DNA from: Verrucomicrobiota bacterium
GTDB taxonomy: Bacteria; Verrucomicrobiota; Kiritimatiellia; CAIQIC01
DNA length: 59,316 nucleotides
Direction: 5' to 3'
Assembly (NCBI GenBank): GCA_004321905.1
Contig: SCQF01000024.1
Span: forward strand, 1-59,316
Position 1 is the first letter of the stretch. Each line of letters opens with the position of its first letter. Position numbers and translations under genes: made by a program. The notes under the pieces are model-generated. The model ran no database searches, had not been told where the DNA came from, and saw only the letters and a list, made by a program, of their open reading frames with translations. Below, in pieces: positions 33,239 to 46,321 of the stretch.

Positions 33239-34852
33239 ATGTCGCACGCCCAGGAAATCGCCAAGCGCCGTACATTCGCCATCATCTCGCACCCGGATGC
33301 GGGCAAGACGACGATGACGGAGAAGCTGTTGCTCTATGGTGGCGCGGTGCAGCTCGCCGGCTCGGTCACCGCCCGCAAGAACCAGCGCGCCACGACCTCG
33401 GACTGGATGGAGTTGGAGAAACAGCGTGGCATTTCGATCAGTTCAACGGCGCTCCAGTTTGAATACGCTGGCTATCACATCAACTTGCTCGATACGCCGG
33501 GCCACAAGGATTTCTCCGAAGACACCTATCGCGTGCTGACGGCGGTGGACGCCGTGGTGATGATTATTGATGCCGCCAAGGGCATCGAAAGCCAGACGCG
33601 CAAGCTCTTCGAGGTCTGCCATCAGCGCGGCGTGCCGATCTTCACGTTCATGAACAAGTGCGACCGCCCGACGCGCGATCCACTGGAGCTGATTGATGAA
33701 CTGGAAAGCGTACTCCAACTTAGCGCGTGTCCGGTCAATTGGCCGATTGGCACGGGCGGCGATTTCAAAGGCCTCTATGACCGGCTTGCAAAGCAGGTAC
33801 ATTTATTCGAGCGCACGGTGGGCGGTGCCTATCGCGCGCCGGTCGCCATCGGCAGCCTCGCTGATCCCGTCATCCGCGAGCGTATTGACGAGGTGACATT
33901 CGACCGAGTTACCGAGGAGTTGGCGATGCTCGACCACGCCGGCGAGACATTCGATCCGGCGGCGGTACTCTCCGGTTATACCACACCGGTTTTTTTCGGC
34001 AGCGCCGCGAACAACTTCGGCGTACAGCTTTTGCTCGACGGTTTTCTCAAACACTCGACCGCGCCGCGCGGACGCAAGGTCGCCGACCGCGTGATTGAGC
34101 CGGAGCATCCGGCGTTCTCCGGCTTCATCTTCAAAATTCAGGCGAATATGGATCCGCGCCACCGCGACCGCATTGCGTTCCTGCGGGTGATCTCCGGCAA
34201 GTTCGAGCGCGATATGCTTGCCACGCACTCGCGTAGCGGCGAGGAAGTCCGACTTTCCAGTTCGCACAAGCTGTTTGGCAACGAGCGCGAGACGGTGAAC
34301 GAGGCTTTTCCCGGCGACATCATCGGCTTGGTGGGGCATGCCGAGTTCGGTATTGGCGATACGCTGACCACCGATCCGACGATTGTGTACCGCGAGATTC
34401 CGCGCTTTCCTCCAGAGGCGTTTGCCTATCTGCATAACCCGAGCACAGCGAAGTATAAGCAGTTCCGTAAAGGACTGGATCAGCTTCTGCAGGAGGGCGT
34501 GGTGCAACGACTGCGGCTGCGTGATGCGACCGCGAACGTCCCTCTGCTGGCAGCGGTTGGCCCGCTGCAATTCGAGGTGGTGCAGTATCGTCTGCAGAGC
34601 GAATATGGCGCCGAAACCCGGCTCGAAGCCGCGCCGTGGACGGTGATCCGCTGGCTGCCGACGGATTTTAAGGACGCCGATTTCGATCAGATCAAATTAC
34701 CGTCCGGCGCGCGCATCGCTTTCGACGCCGACGAAAATCCGTGCGTGCTCTTCGGTGCCGAATGGTCGGTGGGCTATTTCTGCGAGACCAACCCGAACGT
34801 GCCGCTGGAAAAATTACCGCCCGAGCGGGACGTTGCCGCTGTGCTTGAGTGA
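33239..34852 (+). CDS. prfC: Peptide chain release factor 3
   Basis: This 537-residue translational GTPase removes RF1/RF2 from the ribosome after termination. G1 is AIISHPDAGKTT, switch regions include GISISSTALQF, G3 is DTPGHKDF and G4 is NKCD. RF3-specific C-terminal text such as PLQFEVVQYRL and EWSVGYF is present. The last residues before ATG 33239 match the usual start. A palindrome pair lies upstream and another downstream. Confidence 0.96.
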   Translation: MSHAQEIAKRRTFAIISHPDAGKTTMTEKLLLYGGAVQLAGSVTARKNQRATTSDWMELEKQRGISISSTALQFEYAGYHINLLDTPGHKDFSEDTYRVLTAVDAVVMIIDAAKGIESQTRKLFEVCHQRGVPIFTFMNKCDRPTRDPLELIDELESVLQLSACPVNWPIGTGGDFKGLYDRLAKQVHLFERTVGGAYRAPVAIGSLADPVIRERIDEVTFDRVTEELAMLDHAGETFDPAAVLSGYTTPVFFGSAANNFGVQLLLDGFLKHSTAPRGRKVADRVIEPEHPAFSGFIFKIQANMDPRHRDRIAFLRVISGKFERDMLATHSRSGEEVRLSSSHKLFGNERETVNEAFPGDIIGLVGHAEFGIGDTLTTDPTIVYREIPRFPPEAFAYLHNPSTAKYKQFRKGLDQLLQEGVVQRLRLRDATANVPLLAAVGPLQFEVVQYRLQSEYGAETRLEAAPWTVIRWLPTDFKDADFDQIKLPSGARIAFDADENPCVLFGAEWSVGYFCETNPNVPLEKLPPERDVAAVLE

Positions 34853-34866
34853 GTTTTATTTACCGG

Positions 34867-34916
34867 TTTCCAAGCCTTGGAAAAAACCGTCGGCAGTTTT
34901 TCCAAGGTTGGGGAAA
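34867..34916. repeat. Palindrome pair, centres 34875 and about 34907
   Basis: Two copies about 32 bp apart between the prfC stop and the 3' end of tRNA-Val, ending one base before the tRNA's CCA. It is the only pair not upstream of a gene. Confidence 0.82.
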
Positions 34917-34991
34917 TGGTGGGCGATACAGGATTTGAACCTGTGACATCCTCGGTGTAAACGAGGCGCTCTACCATTGAGCTAATCGCCC
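34917..34991 (-). tRNA. tRNA-Val (anticodon TAC), CCA encoded
   Basis: On the minus strand the acceptor GGGCGAT pairs with ATCGCCC. The anticodon stem is CCTCG/CGAGG around loop TTTACAC, giving anticodon TAC. The T arm ACAGG-TTCAAAT-CCTGT and an encoded A-CCA end are present. The total is 75 nt. Confidence 0.95.
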
Positions 34992-34992
34992 G

Positions 34993-35031
34993 AAGAGAAA
35001 CTTGAAAGCTGAAACTTGAGGCCTGAAAATC
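34993..35031. repeat. Simple GAAACTTGA / CCTGAAA repeat
   Basis: The text reads GAGAAACTTGAAAGCTGAAACTTGAGGCCTGAAA in overlapping units. It is the same family as the repeats flanking the four-helix-bundle gene (38318-38358 and 38761-38795) and that between tolC and the adaptor gene (11459-11494). Confidence 0.65.
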
Positions 35032-35073
35032 ATAACAAGTTTATTTTCCTGTTCCCCATTCAAATTTCCAGTT

Positions 35074-38307
<3,234 letters not shown>

Positions 38308-38317
38308 GGTGTGAATC

Positions 38318-38795
38318 CTGAAATGAGAAACCTGAAACTTGAGACCTGAAACCTGAATTTAGAAAACTCAAGGCGAGGTGGTCGTGATTCCTTTCGTGTT
38401 CTTCGCCATTGTGACGAAGATCGCTATTAATTCATTTGCTTCCTGCCACAGTTCTGTTTGCAGCGGCAGGTTCATGCTGCAACCTTCGTGCAAAACTTCC
38501 AGCCACAATTGCGTCTCATCGGCTTCTTGGGTGCAGAGTTCAATCTTGGCAACGAAATCCGCTTTGCTTCGTGCCCGTGACGCTTCCCGGTAGATGGCTG
38601 CGACCGCAGTCCCTGCGCGCAACATCTGCTTTCCAACCACCTGTACCGCGGGATGCGTCTTCGGCAACGCACAATAAAGGTGAATAATATTCACCGCAAA
38701 GCGTTTTGTCCGCTGCCTAATTTCTTCTTTCCTATCCATGCCGGTTCCGATGCTGTTTTCTTTCAGGTCTCAAGTTTCCGGTTTCAGGTTTCTCT
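38318..38795. repeat. Inverted repeats flanking the four-helix-bundle gene
   Basis: GAAACTTGAGACCTGAAA at 38334-38351 is found as a perfect 18-nt inverted copy at 38761-38778. Further GAGAAACCTGAAAC units lie on both sides. Together they enclose one gene, so the unit could have been inserted between carB and guaA as a cassette. Confidence 0.7.
38368..38739 (-). CDS. Four-helix-bundle protein (23S rRNA intervening-sequence protein family)
   Basis: This 123-residue, mainly helical protein matches the S23/avd-like four-helix-bundle family: TKRFAVNIIHLYCALP, VVGKQMLRAGTAVAAIYREASRA, SKADFVAKIELCTQEADETQLWLEVL, and the helical end ELIAIFVTMAKN. Relatives were first found inside 23S rRNA intervening sequences and are also common as lone intergenic genes; the role is unknown. 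It lies between carB and guaA on the same strand, enclosed by inverted repeats. Confidence 0.9.
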   Translation of the reverse strand: MDRKEEIRQRTKRFAVNIIHLYCALPKTHPAVQVVGKQMLRAGTAVAAIYREASRARSKADFVAKIELCTQEADETQLWLEVLHEGCSMNLPLQTELWQEANELIAIFVTMAKNTKGITTTSP

Positions 38796-38800
38796 TGCGT

Positions 38801-40396
<1,596 letters not shown>

Positions 40397-40465
40397 GATG
40401 CGTTCCCTTGTGGCGGCGGAAAATAGCACACCGCACAGCTATTCGGCAAGGATCGGGTGGCGCGG

Positions 40466-40513
40466 TTTCCAAGGCTTGGAAAACCAACCGCACGGCGTTT
40501 CCTGGCCTTGGAA
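40466..40513. repeat. Palindrome pair, centres 40474 and 40506
   Basis: Two copies 32 bp apart, 78-110 bp upstream of guaA. The second is altered in the middle (CTGGCCTTG) but keeps TTCC-N7-GGAA. Confidence 0.82.
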
Positions 40514-40747
40514 CGGTTGCGCAAAAAGCGGGCGCATACGCAAACGCATATGGCGGCATGGCTTGACCGGCGGCCATCGCGTCGGGGGCGGGGGCCTTGA
40601 TTTGGTTTCTGGTGCGGCTGCTGCCGCAGCCCGTCGCCAAAAAACATGCCGGGAAGAAGGCGGAATAATTTCCGGCCTGCAACAGCATCTGGCAGTCTTG
40701 TGGGCGGGTGATCCAGCTCCTGCGAAATTTACCCATCCTGCAGAAGA

Positions 40748-40772
40748 CGCGGGAGCTGGAGCTCCCGCCCAC
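40748..40772. repeat. Isolated arm of an inverted-repeat element
   Basis: These 25 nt are identical to the right arm at 6106-6130. No matching left arm is seen nearby. Confidence 0.75.
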
Positions 40773-40834
40773 AAGCGGGAAAAGCCTGTTCGGAAATACT
40801 GCCGGGGTCGCTGATTCCGGCGGGGAGCAGCAGG

Positions 40835-41533
40835 TCAGGCTTTCTGCATCGCCGCCAGCACGGCGCGCGCGGCGGCGGCGGGATCAACGGCTTCCAGAAT
40901 CGGGCGACCGACAACGAGGAAACTGGCCCCGTCTTTGACCGCAGCCGCAGGCGTCGCCACGCGTTTCTGATCGCCGACCGCGTCGCTCGGCAGGCGAATG
41001 CCCGGCGTGACGAGCAAGGGTTGCGGGCCGAGTTTTTGACGCAAGGCCCCGACTTCCTGCGCGGAGCAGACCAAGCCATCCATACTGCTGCCGATCGCCA
41101 ATTCGCCCAGCGCCATCACTTGTTGCGCCGGCGTACGCTGTATGCCGAGGTCGTTCAGATCGTCTTGGTCAAGGCTGGTCAGCACCGTCACCGCAACGAG
41201 TTTCGGCGCGGCGGGGCCGAAGGCCCGCGCGGCCTCGGCGGCGGCGCGCAGCATGGCGCGGCCGCCCGCGGCGTGTAGCGTGAGCATGAAAACATGGTGC
41301 TTCGCCGCCGACTGCACCGCGCGTTCAACCGTACGCGGAATATCGTGCAACTTGAGGTCAAGGAAGATTTTTTTGCCGAGTGCGGCAATCGGTTTGAGCA
41401 CGTCCGGTCCTTCGGCGATGAAAAGCTCCAAGCCGACTTTGACGAATGGCACGTCGTCCGGCAATTTTTTGGCTGCGGCCACGGCGGCGGCGCCATCCGG
41501 CACATCCAGCGCAACGATCAGTTCCGATTTCAT
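40835..41533 (-). CDS. pyrF: Orotidine 5'-phosphate decarboxylase
   Basis: This 232-residue enzyme makes UMP. It shows LIVALDVPDG at the start, KVGLELFIAEGPDVLK, the catalytic DLKLHDIPRTVERA, HAAGGRAMLRAAAEAA and the phosphate-binding end LVVGRPILEAVDPAAAARA. It is of the short bacterial type 1. AAAGGAATTTTC precedes ATG 41533. It is divergent from pyrE, with a palindrome pair in the shared control region. Confidence 0.95.
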   Translation of the reverse strand: MKSELIVALDVPDGAAAVAAAKKLPDDVPFVKVGLELFIAEGPDVLKPIAALGKKIFLDLKLHDIPRTVERAVQSAAKHHVFMLTLHAAGGRAMLRAAAEAARAFGPAAPKLVAVTVLTSLDQDDLNDLGIQRTPAQQVMALGELAIGSSMDGLVCSAQEVGALRQKLGPQPLLVTPGIRLPSDAVGDQKRVATPAAAVKDGASFLVVGRPILEAVDPAAAARAVLAAMQKA

Positions 41534-41612
41534 GAAAATTCCTTTGTGGCCCGCGATTAAACCAGTTCGGCCCTTCAGAAAAAAGACGAAACATGCGAAT
41601 CGGCTGGCAATT

Positions 41613-41663
41613 TTTTCCAAACCTTGGAAAATCCCACCACGCGGTTTTCCAAGCCTTGGAAAA
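41613..41663. repeat. Palindrome pair between divergent pyrF and pyrE, centres 41622 and 41654
   Basis: Two excellent copies 32 bp apart in the 152-bp region between the pyrF and pyrE start codons. They are 89 bp from pyrF and 32 bp from pyrE. Confidence 0.88.
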
Positions 41664-41685
41664 CCGGCTTACGGGAGCAGAAACG

Positions 41686-42264
41686 ATGGACACAAAAGAA
41701 GCTTTGAAAATTTTTACCGACACGCAGGCCTTGTTGCACGGCCATTTTGAACTGCGGTCGGGCTTGCATAGCGATCAGTATTTTCAATGTGCGCTGGTGT
41801 TGCAATATCCGCGCATCGCGGAACAACTCTGCGCGGCGGTGGTGGCTAAAATGCGCGCGCAACTCGGTGCGGGCGGCAAGGTGGATGCCGTGATTTCGCC
41901 GGCGTTGGGCGGTATTCCGGTGGGCCACGAGTTCGGGCGCGCCTTGGGTGTCCGCGCGATCTTTGCCGAGAAGGAACAGGGCAAGCTGGTGTTGCGGCGC
42001 GCGTTTCAGGTCAAACCCGGCGAGCGGTTTGTGATTGGCGAAGATGTGATCACGCGCGGTGGACGAGTGCAGGAGGTTGTGGATATCGTCACCGCGCGTG
42101 GCGGTGTGGTGGCGGCGATCGGCGTGCTGGTGGATCGCAGCGGCGGTACGGCCAAATTCGATGCGCCGGTGTTCAGCTTGGTGCAGATGACCCCGCAGAC
42201 GTGGACGCCCGCCGAGTGCCCGCTCTGCAAGCAGGGTAGCAAGGCGATCCATCCGGGGAGTTGA
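41686..42264 (+). CDS. pyrE: Orotate phosphoribosyltransferase
   Basis: This 192-residue type I phosphoribosyltransferase makes OMP from orotate and PRPP. It shows the N-terminal segment GHFELRSGLHSDQYFQCALVL, the PRPP loop FVIGEDVITRGGRVQEVVD with paired acidic residues, and VISPALGGIPVGHEFGRALG. The C-terminal CPLCKQG motif is typical of a subset of bacterial PyrE. GGGAGCAGAAACG precedes ATG 41686. Divergent from pyrF, so the two can be controlled together. Confidence 0.95.
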   Translation: MDTKEALKIFTDTQALLHGHFELRSGLHSDQYFQCALVLQYPRIAEQLCAAVVAKMRAQLGAGGKVDAVISPALGGIPVGHEFGRALGVRAIFAEKEQGKLVLRRAFQVKPGERFVIGEDVITRGGRVQEVVDIVTARGGVVAAIGVLVDRSGGTAKFDAPVFSLVQMTPQTWTPAECPLCKQGSKAIHPGS

Positions 42265-42307
42265 AGCGAGCCGTCAGCTTTCAGCGGTCAGCAATCAGCA
42301 AAAAACA
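42265..42307. repeat. Simple GTCAGC/TTCAGC repeat after pyrE
   Basis: Overlapping units of GTCAGCTTTCAGCGGTCAGC type. The same text family encodes the linker in the sulfur flavoprotein near 1008-1040. Confidence 0.6.
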
Positions 42308-42362
42308 AACAGCCGGTTTTCCAAGTCCGCCTGAGGCGGGTAAACTTTGGGAAACCGGCTGT
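42300..42362 (-). terminator. Terminator hairpin for the azoreductase gene, built on a split palindrome
   Basis: ACAGCCGGTTT (42309-42319) pairs with AAACCGGCTGT (42352-42362). On the minus strand the stem is followed by GTTTGTTTTTTG, a good U-tract. The middle contains TCCGCC-TGA-GGCGG, which splits what looks like a TTTTCCAAG/CTTTGGGAAA palindrome. Confidence 0.75.
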
Positions 42363-42382
42363 CGTGTTTCGTAGCGTGTGGA

Positions 42383-43039
42383 TCAGCCTTCGGTGACGGG
42401 CGTCGTCATCTCGGCGACTTCGTCGGCGATATCCTGCGCGGTCTCGGTGGCGATTTCTTTGTGTTCCTTTGCCTCGTCTTCACCGTGGCCATACTGGCCA
42501 TCGGCCCACGCGATGGAAATATCGGTCACACCGATGAACTCAAACGTGGCGCGTAACTCGCGGGTCAGGCCGTCGCGCGGATCCTCTTCCTTGAAATCGT
42601 CGGCGGAGGAAATCAACAAGACGACTTTTTGGAGGTGGTGCAATGGTTTGGCTCCGCCTTCTTCGAAGGCGAAGGTGCCGCCGGGGATGATGACTTGGTC
42701 GAGCCACGCCTTCATGATCGCGGGCATGGAATAATTCCACATCGGCATCGTGAGGACGAGCACGTCGGACTGTTTGAGTTGCTCCACCTGCTGGCGGGAG
42801 TAGGCGGTGGCGTTGTATTCGCCGGTGGTCGGCTTGTAACCGGGTTCGGTCAGCGGCTGCCAAACACAGCGGAAAGCCGGCAGGGTCAAAAAGGGCGGGG
42901 GACTTTGATAGAGGTCCACGTTGGTGACGTTGATATCGGGATTGCGCTCCGCCAGCCGCATAAAAAAGGCGGTGGCCAGTTGTTTCGAGACCGATTCTTG
43001 AACCGGCCGCGGATTCGCGCAAATGTGCAAAACGTTCAT
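42383..43039 (-). CDS. FMN-dependent NAD(P)H quinone reductase / azoreductase family
   Basis: This 218-residue flavodoxin-like protein has the FMN phosphate loop NPRPVQESVSKQLA near residue 9, PMWNYSMPAIMKAWLDQVIIPGGTFAF around residue 105, and VVLLISSADDF. It belongs to the AzoR/NQO-like group, which reduces quinones or azo compounds. Residues differ enough that AzoR itself is not certain. ACAGGAGCTTAA precedes the ATG. The tail is acidic. It is convergent with pyrE and ends at the hairpin 42309-42362. Confidence 0.86.
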   Translation of the reverse strand: MNVLHICANPRPVQESVSKQLATAFFMRLAERNPDINVTNVDLYQSPPPFLTLPAFRCVWQPLTEPGYKPTTGEYNATAYSRQQVEQLKQSDVLVLTMPMWNYSMPAIMKAWLDQVIIPGGTFAFEEGGAKPLHHLQKVVLLISSADDFKEEDPRDGLTRELRATFEFIGVTDISIAWADGQYGHGEDEAKEHKEIATETAQDIADEVAEMTTPVTEG

Positions 43040-43112
43040 TTAAGCTCCTGTTGTTGGCGCGCAATGTTGCCGAAATTCGGAAAAATGTCACGCGTAAACT
43101 TGGTGCGACGCC

Positions 43113-43928
43113 TCATTTTTTACCGGCATCGAACAAGCCTTTGAGCGCTTTGCCTAATGGCTGGCCCACATCCTGCACCGTTCCTCCGACCTGCTTGACG
43201 CCACCGCCCGCCGCACCACCCAAATCTTTCCCTGTATTTAGCACACCGCCACCGAGGTTCAGCAGCGCATCGGGCGAACTCTTGAGGACGGCTTCCAGAA
43301 AGAGTTGTGTACCGATGCCGACCAGTTTGGCCTTGGTCACGTCGGTGAATTCGCGGTTGATGTTCATGACATATTTTTGTTCGCGTGGCTGGCCTTCGCC
43401 TTCCACATAGGTGCGGACATAAATCGTGCCGAGGCGGATGGCGAGGTGGTCAATGAGAAGTTTCTTGGCTGGTTTTTGTTCGGATGGCGCCGGCGGTTGT
43501 TGCGGCGCAGGCGCACCTGGTTGGGCGGGTGGTGTTTCGTGGTCTTGCCCGGCAAGACGCTTGAAGTTGATCTCACCATTGATTTTTTTGACGACGATGA
43601 CGCTGGGCAGGTCAAGCGTTACTTCGCGCAGGCGGATTTCCTGCGCCGTAGTTCCGGCACGATCCAAAGACACTTTCAGCTTTTTGATTTCCAGTGCGCC
43701 TGGTTCCGGAAAGTCGGCGGGATTGGTCAGTTTGAGATCGTTGATCTCAAGGCCCGGCTGGAGTAGCGCAATATGCAACCCTTGCAAGGTGAGACCAAAG
43801 CCGGTTTTACCGGCGACGATTTTCTGCGCCGCATATTTTACGATGCCGTCGCGCGCCAACACCACGCCCACCACCAACACTACGAGCAGCAAAAACAACC
43901 CGCCGCCGATCTTTAGAAACCGCTTCAT
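43113..43928 (-). CDS. AsmA-like envelope protein
   Basis: This 271-residue protein has an N-terminal membrane helix (FLLLVVLVVGVVLARDGIV), then an AsmA/DUF748-type beta domain (GLTLQGLHIALLQPGLEINDLKLTNPADFPEPGALEI and INGEINFKRL), a Pro/Gln/Ala linker (about residues 137-160), a second beta part and an Ala/Gly-rich tail. AsmA-like proteins act in periplasmic lipid or outer-membrane homeostasis. CGGAGGAAAAATC precedes ATG 43928. The role here is inferred from the family only. Confidence 0.8.
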   Translation of the reverse strand: MKRFLKIGGGLFLLLVVLVVGVVLARDGIVKYAAQKIVAGKTGFGLTLQGLHIALLQPGLEINDLKLTNPADFPEPGALEIKKLKVSLDRAGTTAQEIRLREVTLDLPSVIVVKKINGEINFKRLAGQDHETPPAQPGAPAPQQPPAPSEQKPAKKLLIDHLAIRLGTIYVRTYVEGEGQPREQKYVMNINREFTDVTKAKLVGIGTQLFLEAVLKSSPDALLNLGGGVLNTGKDLGGAAGGGVKQVGGTVQDVGQPLGKALKGLFDAGKK

Positions 43929-43976
43929 GATTTTTCCTCCGGTTAATTTACGCAAAGCTTACCGCTCCTGTGACGC

Positions 43977-44025
43977 TTTTCCAAGCCTTGGAAAAAGCAG
44001 ACGACCAGTTTTCCGGGGTTTGGAC
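43977..44025. repeat. Palindrome pair, centres 43986 and 44018
   Basis: Two copies 32 bp apart; the second is decayed (CCGGGGTTTGGAC). They lie 58-90 bp upstream of the AsmA-like gene and just after the TrpB2 stop. Confidence 0.8.
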
Positions 44026-44071
44026 AAGACACCGCGTTGAGGGCAACGCGCTCCACCGCGAAGCCTTTGGG

Positions 44072-45379
44072 TCACGCGTTGCTGAGATGGCCGGAGAAGT
44101 AGGCATCGTAGGCGGTCATATCCATCATGCCGTGGCCGGAGAGATTGAACAAGATCACCTTCTTCTCGCCGGTCTCGCGCGCCTTGATCGCCTCGTCAAT
44201 CGTCGCCGCAATGGCATGCGAGGATTCCGGCGCGGGCACGATCCCTTCGGTGCGCGCGAACAGCGTCGCGCTTTCGAAGACCTTGAGCTGGTGATAGGCG
44301 ACGGCTTCGATCAAGCCGAGTTTATAGAGATGGCTGACGGTTGGGGCCATACCGTGATAGCGCAGGCCGCCGGCGTGAATCTTCGGCGGCATGAAATCGT
44401 GGCCAAGCGTGTACATCATCATCAGCGGCGTCAGCCCTTCGGTGTCGCCGAAGTCATAACGCAGTTCGCCCTTGGTCATGGAAGGGCACGACGACGGCTC
44501 GACGGCGACGATACGCGTTTTCTTTTTGTTCACGATTTTCTCGCGGACGAACGGGAAGGCGATGCCGGCGAAGTTGCTGCCGCCGCCGACGCAGCCGATG
44601 ACCACGTCGGGCCGCTCGCCGGCCATTTCCATTTGCTGGATACTTTCCAAGCCGATGACGGTCTGGTGCATACAGACATGGTTGAGCACGCTGCCGAGTG
44701 AATACTTGGTGCCGGGATTGTGAACGGTGTCCTCGATCGCTTCGCTGATCGCGATGCCGAGGCTGCCGGGGCAGTCCGGGTCGGCCTTGTGGACCTTGCG
44801 GCCATATTCCGTTTGGTCGCTGGGGCTGGGGTAGACGCTCGCGCCCCACGTCTGCATCATCATCTTGCGATAGGGCTTTTGGTGGAAGCTGACCTTGACC
44901 ATGTAGACGCGACATTCGAGGCCGAAGAGTTGGCAGGCGAGCGCGAGCGAACTACCCCATTGGCCCGCGCCAGTTTCGGTGGCGAGGCGTTTGGTGCCGG
45001 CGACCTTGTTGTAGTAGGCCTGCGGAATCGCGGTGTTCGGCTTGTGGCTGCCTGCCGGGCTGACGCCTTCATATTTATAGTAGATGTGCGCCGGCGTCTT
45101 TAGGGCTTTCTCGAGACGGACGGCGCGCAGCAGCGGGGTGGGGCGCCAGAGCGCGTAGATGTCGCGCACTTCGTCGGGGATGGCGATGTGGCGCTCCGGA
45201 CTCATCTCCTGCATGACGAGGTTTTCCGGGAAGATCGCGAGCATGTCTTGCAGCGAGACTGGTTGCTTCGTGCCGGGATGCAACGGCGGCGGCATCGGCT
45301 CGGGGAGGTCGGCGAGGATGTTGTACCACTGCATCGGGATGTCCGCCTGCGTCAGGTCGAACCGCGTTTTTTGCGACAT
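44072..45379 (-). CDS. TrpB2-type tryptophan synthase beta-like protein
   Basis: This 435-residue PLP enzyme belongs to the TrpB2 branch. It has [24 protein letters not shown] with the PLP lysine, [15 protein letters not shown], the phosphate loop [15 protein letters not shown] and a C-terminal end [13 protein letters not shown]. TrpB2 acts without TrpA, using free indole or taking part in serine metabolism. No trpA or other trp genes are near. ATG 45379 is preferred because AAAGGAG lies 7 bp before it; ATG 45385 is too close. Confidence 0.92.
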   Translation of the reverse strand: MSQKTRFDLTQADIPMQWYNILADLPEPMPPPLHPGTKQPVSLQDMLAIFPENLVMQEMSPERHIAIPDEVRDIYALWRPTPLLRAVRLEKALKTPAHIYYKYEGVSPAGSHKPNTAIPQAYYNKVAGTKRLATETGAGQWGSSLALACQLFGLECRVYMVKVSFHQKPYRKMMMQTWGASVYPSPSDQTEYGRKVHKADPDCPGSLGIAISEAIEDTVHNPGTKYSLGSVLNHVCMHQTVIGLESIQQMEMAGERPDVVIGCVGGGSNFAGIAFPFVREKIVNKKKTRIVAVEPSSCPSMTKGELRYDFGDTEGLTPLMMMYTLGHDFMPPKIHAGGLRYHGMAPTVSHLYKLGLIEAVAYHQLKVFESATLFARTEGIVPAPESSHAIAATIDEAIKARETGEKKVILFNLSGHGMMDMTAYDAYFSGHLSNA

Positions 45380-45455
45380 GGTCATGCTCCTTTGCTTGGG
45401 GAAAGTGCGGCGAGGTTAGCGCAACGCCTGCGGGGCGTCAACGCGCGGCCGTGAA

Positions 45456-45474
45456 TTTTCCAAGGCTTGGAAAA
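45456..45474. repeat. Single palindrome upstream of TrpB2 gene
   Basis: A perfect TTTTCCAAGGCTTGGAAAA copy, centre 45465, 86 bp upstream of the TrpB2 start and next to the permease stop at 45480. Confidence 0.82.
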
Positions 45475-45479
45475 CGCGC

Positions 45480-46313
45480 TTAGCGTGGCATGCAGCAACG
45501 GTGCCACAAGCTGCTGCCGAGGCCGATGAGCAGCAACGCAAGGCCGAGCGCGACGACCACTGCCGCGCCCGTTGGCAGGTCAAGTTGATAGGAAGCGCAA
45601 AGACCTGCGCCGCCCGCCAGCGCGGCGATGATCCAGCCGACGACGAGTTGCACGGCGAGCGCACGCACGAGCAGATTCGCGCAGACTGCGGGGATGATGA
45701 GGAAGGAGAAGGTCAGGAGGACGCCGAAGAGGTGCACGATGATCGTCACGACGACGCCGAACAGCGCGTAGAACAGGAAGTCCCACCACCAAACCTTCAG
45801 CCCCGCGGTCCGCGCGCCCGCGTGGTCGAACGAGAGCGCGAGAAACGGACGGCGGAAAAAATAGTGCAAGACTCCGACCAATGCAAAAGCAGCGCCGGCG
45901 ATGACGATCTCCAACGGCTGGACGAGGAGCACATCGCCGACCAGTGTTTTGCGGAGTTCCTCGTTGCCTTCCGGGCTGCGGCTCAGGAGCAACAGTCCGG
46001 CGGCGGCCGCAACGACATAGACGATGCCGATGAGGGCCTCTTGGGGTACACGCCGCTCGCGCGGTCGGGTGAGCGTGAAGATGGCCGCGCCGACGATCGT
46101 GAAGGCGCCTGACCAGGCGAAGGTCTGCCAATCGTGCGATTCGTGTTGCATCAGGATGGCGACGCAGGTGCCGAGCGCCGCGACCTGGGCCAGCGCGAGG
46201 TCCACAAAGATAATCTCGCGCTTGATGATGTGTAGGCCAAAGTAGATCAAAATGCCGGGCAACACCAGGCAGGCGACCAGTGGCCAGAGCATGATTTGAA
46301 AGGCTTCGCTCAT
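45480..46313 (-). CDS. Metal ABC transporter permease (ZnuB/TroC type)
   Basis: This 277-residue protein has about eight membrane helices and the ABC-3 family pattern, including FGLHIIKREIIFVDLALAQVAALGTCVA near the N-terminus and VIVHLFGVLLTFSFLIIPAVCA. The family imports Zn, Mn or Fe. It lies 8 bp after the solute-binding protein gene, but no ATPase gene follows. The C-terminal SLWHRCCMPR adds Cys and His not usual in the family. Confidence 0.9.
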   Translation of the reverse strand: MSEAFQIMLWPLVACLVLPGILIYFGLHIIKREIIFVDLALAQVAALGTCVAILMQHESHDWQTFAWSGAFTIVGAAIFTLTRPRERRVPQEALIGIVYVVAAAAGLLLLSRSPEGNEELRKTLVGDVLLVQPLEIVIAGAAFALVGVLHYFFRRPFLALSFDHAGARTAGLKVWWWDFLFYALFGVVVTIIVHLFGVLLTFSFLIIPAVCANLLVRALAVQLVVGWIIAALAGGAGLCASYQLDLPTGAAVVVALGLALLLIGLGSSLWHRCCMPR

Positions 46314-46321
46314 AGTCTCTC

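Larger units (their letters stand above)
40397..40834. other. 438-bp intergenic stretch between guaA and pyrF
   Basis: It holds a palindrome pair (40466-40513), one isolated arm of the GTGGGCGGGAGCTC inverted repeat (40748-40772), and GC-rich text. Short minus-strand frames, one starting near 40698 with a lipobox-like ATGC, show no family match and weak initiation signals. I do not call a gene. Confidence 0.6.

Noticed and set aside
40470-40772. Small minus-strand lipoprotein-like frame between guaA and pyrF
   Set aside because: Only a loose lipobox, no family match, and the frame runs into the dispersed repeats.
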